Source: E44-bin88 sp050123275
GTDB taxonomy: Bacteria > Chloroflexota > Dehalococcoidia > Dehalococcoidales > BS750m-G39
DNA: 64,000 nt
NCBI GenBank assembly: GCA_050123275.1
Contig: JASFHK010000001.1
Location: 186,001 to 250,000, forward strand
Direction: 5' to 3'
Below the pieces are notes generated by a model. The model was given only the letters and a program-made list of their open reading frames with translations, was not told the DNA's origin and did no database searches. Positions 60,221 through 64,000 of this stretch are shown here, one piece after another. The stretch's first letter is position 1; every line of letters begins with the position of its first letter. Both the position numbers and the translations under genes were made by a program.

Positions 60221-62509
60221 ATGGACACCGCTGCCTTTCTGCATCACCTGGCCACCCAGCCTTTTTACAGCGGGCAGATAGCTCATAAGGAGCCTATCCC
60301 CCGCCGCCCCGCCCGTTGCGCCGAGCTGGACGAACCCCTGCCCATTCCCCTCGAAGAAAACCTGACCCGCCACGGCCTGCTGCCCTTTTACACCCACCAG
60401 GCCCGGGCCATCAACCGCGCCCGCCGCGGTGAGAACGTGATGGTGGCCACCGCCTCGGCCAGCGGCAAGACGCTCTGCTATAACGTCCCCGTCGTGGAAT
60501 CGATTCTGGCCACCAAGGGCGGTTGCGCCCTTTATCTCTTTCCCACCAAGGCGCTGGCTCAGGACCAGCTGCGCACTCTCTACGAGCTTTTTCACCCCCG
60601 TCTCTTATCAACCGGCGATTTCGCCACCTTCGACGGCGACACGCCTAAAATAGAGCGGGGGGATATCCGGCGGCGGGCGCGGCTGATTCTAACCAACCCC
60701 GACATGCTCCACCTGGGCATACTGCCCAACCACCAGCAGTGGTCGCGGCTGCTGCGCCGCCTGAAATACGTGGTGGTGGACGAGGCCCATATCTACCGCG
60801 GCGTTTTCGGCTCTCACGTCGGCGACGTGCTGCGCCGCCTGCGCCGCCTCTGCCGTTTCTACGGCGCTAGCCCCCAGTTCATACTGTGCTCGGCGACTAT
60901 CGCCAACCCCGGCGAGCACGCCGAAAAGCTGGCCGGGCTGCCCTTCAGCGTCGTTGACGACGACGGTTCGCCCCGCGGCGGCAAGGACTTCGTCTTCTGG
61001 AACCCGCCGCTCCTCGACGCCGCCAAAAGCCTGCGCCGCAGCGCCAACGGCGAAGCCTCCAACATCTTCGCCGAGCTGATAATGAAAAATATACGCACGC
61101 TTACCTTCGTGCGCACCCGCCAGCTCACCGAGGTCATCTATAACTACACCCGGCGCAAGCTGGCTGAGACCATGCCCGAGCTGGCCCAAAAAATCAAGCC
61201 CTACCGGGCGGGCTATCTCCCCGAGGAGAGGCGCAAAATCGAAAAGGAGCTTTTCAGCGGGCAGTTGCTGGGGGTGGTGGCCACCACGGCGCTGGAGCTG
61301 GGCATCGACATCGGCGACCTGGAAGCCACCGTGCTCACCGGCTACCCGGGCAGCATCGCCAGCACCTGGCAGCAGGCGGGTAGAAGCGGGCGCAGCAAGG
61401 AAAAATCGTTGAGCTTTCTCATCGGGCTGGACAATCCTCTCGACCAGTATTTCATGCGCCACCCCGATTCCTTTTTCGGCAAGAACTTCGAAAACGCGCT
61501 GGTCAACCCCGATAACCACTACATTTTGCGCGCCCACCTGCTCTGCGCCGCCTGGGAATCGCCGCTGACCCACCTCGACGAGGAATACTTCGGCGAGGAC
61601 CTCTTTGCCGAGATAAAGGCGCTTGAGGAAGAGGGCCTGCTCCGCGAGCGCCAGGGTCGCTGGTACGTAATTCCGTCCATCGCCTATCCCGCCGAGAAGG
61701 TCAACATCCGCTCCGCCTCGGCGGAAAACTACGCCATCACCGACAGCGCCAGCGGCGCCCTCATCGAGACCATCGACGCCAGCACCGCTTTTTTCTTTAT
61801 TTTCCCCGGCGCTATCTATCTCCACCAGGGTGAGTCCTACCTGATAGAGCATCTCGATATAGCCGCGCGCACCGCCTACGCCAAGCACGTCGAGGTCAAC
61901 TACTACACCCAGGATAAGGAGCTTACCGACCTGCATATTCTGCGCGTCCTCAACGAGAAGGACTGCCGCGGCACCAAAGTCTGTCTGGGCGAGGTCGAGG
62001 TCACCACGCGCGTGGTCGGCTTCAAGAAGAAGGCGCAGTTTACCGAGGAGGTCATCGGCGAGGAGCCACTCGACCTGCCCCCGATGCGCTTCAACACCGT
62101 CGCCTTGTGGTTCGACCCGCCGCCTAAAGCGGTGAAGCGGGTGGACGAAGAGCTTAACCTTGATTTCGCCGGCGGCCTTCACGCCGTCGAGCACGCCGCC
62201 ATCGGCCTGCTGCCTATGTTCGCCCTCTGCGACCGCAACGACATCGGCGGCGTTTCCACCCCACTCCACCCCGACACGGGCCGGCCCCAGGTCTTTATCT
62301 ACGACGCCTACCCCGGCGGCATCGGCATCAGCGAGAAGGGTTTTGACCTGGTGGAGGAATTGTGGCAAACTACACTGAAGGCTATCGAGGAATGCCCCTG
62401 CGAGGAAGGCTGCCCCAGCTGTATCCAGTCGCCCAAGTGCGGCAACAACAACAAGCCGCTGGACAAGAAGGCGGCGCTGATTCTACTGCAAGGGCTGCTC
62501 TCTAAATAA
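60221..62509 (+). CDS. MrfA-like DEAD/DEAH-box DNA helicase with zinc-binding C-terminus
   Basis: A 762-residue superfamily 2 helicase: ATASASGKT (Lys83), VVVDEAHIYRG, SATIANP, then TATALELGIDIGDLEATVL...QQAGRSGR, followed by a long C-terminal region. Four cysteines of a metal site lie in CPCEEGC..C...PKCG near the end. This is the MrfA/YprA layout (DNA helicase acting in repair of crosslinks). It starts 11 bases after DUF503. Confidence 0.9.
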   Translation: MDTAAFLHHLATQPFYSGQIAHKEPIPRRPARCAELDEPLPIPLEENLTRHGLLPFYTHQARAINRARRGENVMVATASASGKTLCYNVPVVESILATKGGCALYLFPTKALAQDQLRTLYELFHPRLLSTGDFATFDGDTPKIERGDIRRRARLILTNPDMLHLGILPNHQQWSRLLRRLKYVVVDEAHIYRGVFGSHVGDVLRRLRRLCRFYGASPQFILCSATIANPGEHAEKLAGLPFSVVDDDGSPRGGKDFVFWNPPLLDAAKSLRRSANGEASNIFAELIMKNIRTLTFVRTRQLTEVIYNYTRRKLAETMPELAQKIKPYRAGYLPEERRKIEKELFSGQLLGVVATTALELGIDIGDLEATVLTGYPGSIASTWQQAGRSGRSKEKSLSFLIGLDNPLDQYFMRHPDSFFGKNFENALVNPDNHYILRAHLLCAAWESPLTHLDEEYFGEDLFAEIKALEEEGLLRERQGRWYVIPSIAYPAEKVNIRSASAENYAITDSASGALIETIDASTAFFFIFPGAIYLHQGESYLIEHLDIAARTAYAKHVEVNYYTQDKELTDLHILRVLNEKDCRGTKVCLGEVEVTTRVVGFKKKAQFTEEVIGEEPLDLPPMRFNTVALWFDPPPKAVKRVDEELNLDFAGGLHAVEHAAIGLLPMFALCDRNDIGGVSTPLHPDTGRPQVFIYDAYPGGIGISEKGFDLVEELWQTTLKAIEECPCEEGCPSCIQSPKCGNNNKPLDKKAALILLQGLLSK

Positions 62510-62518
62510 GGAGTAAGT

Positions 62519-63415
62519 TTGAAGGATATCGAACAAGCCTTAAAGCCCAGCCGCGACGGCTGGTTCAAGCGGGCGATGCGGCTCTTCGACCGCGCCGCCG
62601 TTGACGAATCGGTCTGGGAAGAACTGGAGGAGCTGCTCATCTCCGCTGACGTCGGTTTCAGCACCGCCGAAAAGCTGCTGGAAAGGGTGAAGCAGCGTGC
62701 GAGCGAAGAGAAGCTCAACGATGGCACCGCCGTGCGCGACGCCCTGCAGGAGGAGATGGTCAAAATACTTAGTATCGAAGCGCCGCCATCGTCTACCTTA
62801 TCCAGGCCCAGGGTGGTCATGGCGGTGGGTGTCAACGGCAGCGGTAAGACCACCTCTATCGCCAAGCTGGCTTATAAAACCAAGAAAGAGGGGAAGAAGG
62901 TGCTGGTGGTGGCGGCGGATACCTTCCGGGCGGCGGCTATCGACCAGCTCAAGAAGCTGGCCGGGGATATCGGCGTCGACGTGGTCGCCCACCAGACGGG
63001 CGGCGACGCCGGGGCGGTTGTTTTCGACGCCCTGGAGGCGGCGCGCGGTCGCAACATTGACGAGGTCATCATCGACACCGCGGGCCGGTTGCACACCAAG
63101 TTCAACCTGATGGAAGAGCTCAAGAAAATCAAGCGGGTGGCGGCTAAGGCCGACGAAACGGCGCCGCACGAGGTAATACTGGTCATCGACGCCACCACGG
63201 GACAGAACGGGCTGACCCAGGCGCGCTATTTCACCGAGGCGGTGGGGGTGACCGATATTTTGCTGACCAAGCTGGACGGGACGGCCAAAGGCGGTATCGT
63301 ATTGGCTATCTGCGACGAGCTCAAGATACCCATCCGCTTCGTCGGCGTCGGCGACGACATGGAAGACATGATTCCCTTCGACGCCGCTAGCTTCGTGCGG
63401 GCGTTATGCTCATAA
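62519..63415 (+). CDS. ftsY: Signal recognition particle receptor FtsY
   Basis: A 298-residue SRP GTPase: N domain (1-90), then GVNGSGKTTSIAKLA (G1, about 103-117), DTFRAAA, DTAGRLH, and TKLDGTAKGG (G4). It receives ribosome-SRP complexes at the membrane. TTG start with AAGGAG. The acidic A domain of larger FtsY proteins is missing, as in many short forms. Confidence 0.96.
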   Translation: MKDIEQALKPSRDGWFKRAMRLFDRAAVDESVWEELEELLISADVGFSTAEKLLERVKQRASEEKLNDGTAVRDALQEEMVKILSIEAPPSSTLSRPRVVMAVGVNGSGKTTSIAKLAYKTKKEGKKVLVVAADTFRAAAIDQLKKLAGDIGVDVVAHQTGGDAGAVVFDALEAARGRNIDEVIIDTAGRLHTKFNLMEELKKIKRVAAKADETAPHEVILVIDATTGQNGLTQARYFTEAVGVTDILLTKLDGTAKGGIVLAICDELKIPIRFVGVGDDMEDMIPFDAASFVRALCS

Positions 63416-63431
63416 TCAGGGGAGGCAGATA

Positions 63432-64000
63432 TTGATTGAGATAGGCATAAATCCGATAGCCTTTTCCATAGGCTCCATCCACGTCCGCTGGTACGGCATC
63501 ATGATTATGCTGGGGGTGCTGGTGCTGGTGGGCTGGATGCTCTGGCAGGTGAAGAAGGGGGACAAGATCTCCAGCGAGACCGTTCTCACCGCCGCGCTGG
63601 TGGCCGTCCCCTCGGCGATAATCGTATCGAGATTGCTTTTCCTAATAGACCGTTGGGTTCAGTACGGCAGCCCCGGCCCGTTATGGGGTTTCGAGGGGCT
63701 GACTATCTGGGGGGCTATCCTGGGGGCGACGCTGGGTATCTGGGTTTACAGTCGCTTTACCAAGTTCCCCTTCGGCCATTTCATGGATTTGGTGGCGCTG
63801 CCCACCATACTGGCGCAGGCGCTGGGCAGGATAGGCTGTACCATCAACGGCTGTTGCTACGGGGTGAAAACCTCGCTGCCCTGGGGGGTGGTCTACACCC
63901 ACCCCGAGAGCTACGGGCCTTCGGGGGTAGCCGTTCACCCCACCCAGTTTTACGAGTTTATCTTCCTGCTTGTCGTCTTCGGCGTGCTGTTCATGCTGAG
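63432..64000 (+). CDS. lgt: Prolipoprotein diacylglyceryl transferase, truncated by the window edge
   Basis: The first 189 residues of Lgt, the membrane enzyme that adds diacylglycerol to lipobox cysteines. Start is TTG six bases after GGAGG (MIEIGINPIAFSIGSIHVRWYG). The conserved GRIGCTINGCCYG (132-144) and H-P-TQFYE (about 180-186) are visible. The frame runs off the right edge. Confidence 0.94.
   Translation, partial: MIEIGINPIAFSIGSIHVRWYGIMIMLGVLVLVGWMLWQVKKGDKISSETVLTAALVAVPSAIIVSRLLFLIDRWVQYGSPGPLWGFEGLTIWGAILGATLGIWVYSRFTKFPFGHFMDLVALPTILAQALGRIGCTINGCCYGVKTSLPWGVVYTHPESYGPSGVAVHPTQFYEFIFLLVVFGVLFML

Noticed and set aside
60689..62368. 559-codon minus-strand frame opposite the helicase
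   Set aside because: Antisense shadow of the MrfA-like helicase with its full motif set.

Overview
The window reads as a gene-dense chromosome segment of a roughly 60% G+C bacterium, probably a Chloroflexota of the Dehalococcoidia type. That placement is inferred from gene content: AICAR formyltransferase followed by an archaeal-type PurO-like IMP cyclohydrolase instead of bifunctional PurH, a nicotinamidase-nicotinate phosphoribosyltransferase fusion, a DUF5679 mini-protein, and DnaD/DnaC/DnaB together with a PimA-like/inositol lipid cluster. No rRNA, tRNA or CRISPR array was seen.

Layout. 1-2000: a truncated small gene and an AT-rich reverse transcriptase gene of the abortive-infection/defence (Abi/UG) kind with its own strong promoter, the clearest accessory island. 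2000-7000 (minus): gatC-gatA, an AT-rich membrane-anchored orphan, a zinc-ribbon gene, a small conserved gene, an Lrp-type regulator and an aminotransferase. 7000-9700: an apparent RNA-handling (cold-shock-like) cluster of zinc ribbon, two RRM proteins and a DEAD-box helicase, led by a hairpin that covers the first start codon. 9700-15000: lipoprotein, membrane proteins, NfeD, DUF364, TlyA and a hydrolase. 15200-21300: purF, purM, AICAR formyltransferase, PurO-like and the NAD-salvage fusion. 21300-26700: PrsW-like protein, tilS, DUF2344, CNNM/CorC and tsaD. 26800-28960: CIRCE-controlled groESL. 28955-36000: M16 peptidase, benzoate-CoA-ligase-like enzyme, lysA, holB, ricT-like, HNH. 36000-43400 (minus): rplI-dnaB-dnaD-dnaC and an M20-activase-plsX-trxA group. 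43400-48600: nusA-ylxR-infB-rbfA-truB behind an attenuator-like leader, then DUF5679. 48800-51800: inositol-phosphate synthase, PimA-like glycosyltransferase and CDP-alcohol phosphotransferase, probably inositol phospholipid synthesis. 51800-59300: purA, GNAT, and a minus-strand rpsO-pnp-dapB-asd-dapA-lipoprotein run. 59400-64000: a second zinc-ribbon paralogue, DUF503, an MrfA-like helicase, ftsY and a truncated lgt.

Two features cut across the window. First, four intergenic regions (about 13.3, 15.0, 25.5 and 32.0 kb) carry copies of an undescribed MITE-like repeat with C/G-rich terminal inverted repeats, a G-quadruplex-type motif and two hairpins whose stems vary between copies with compensating changes. 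Second, several genes (gatC, nfeD, a membrane protein at 12452, tlyA, tsaD, lysA) have an extended -10 box so close to the start codon that the mRNA should be leaderless, and two genes (purM and the CDP-alcohol phosphotransferase) appear to start at ATT.

The best candidate for an unusual biological system is the reverse transcriptase locus at the left end; the repeat family is the best candidate for an undescribed genetic element. All functions are assigned by reading motifs in translated sequence, without database searches.
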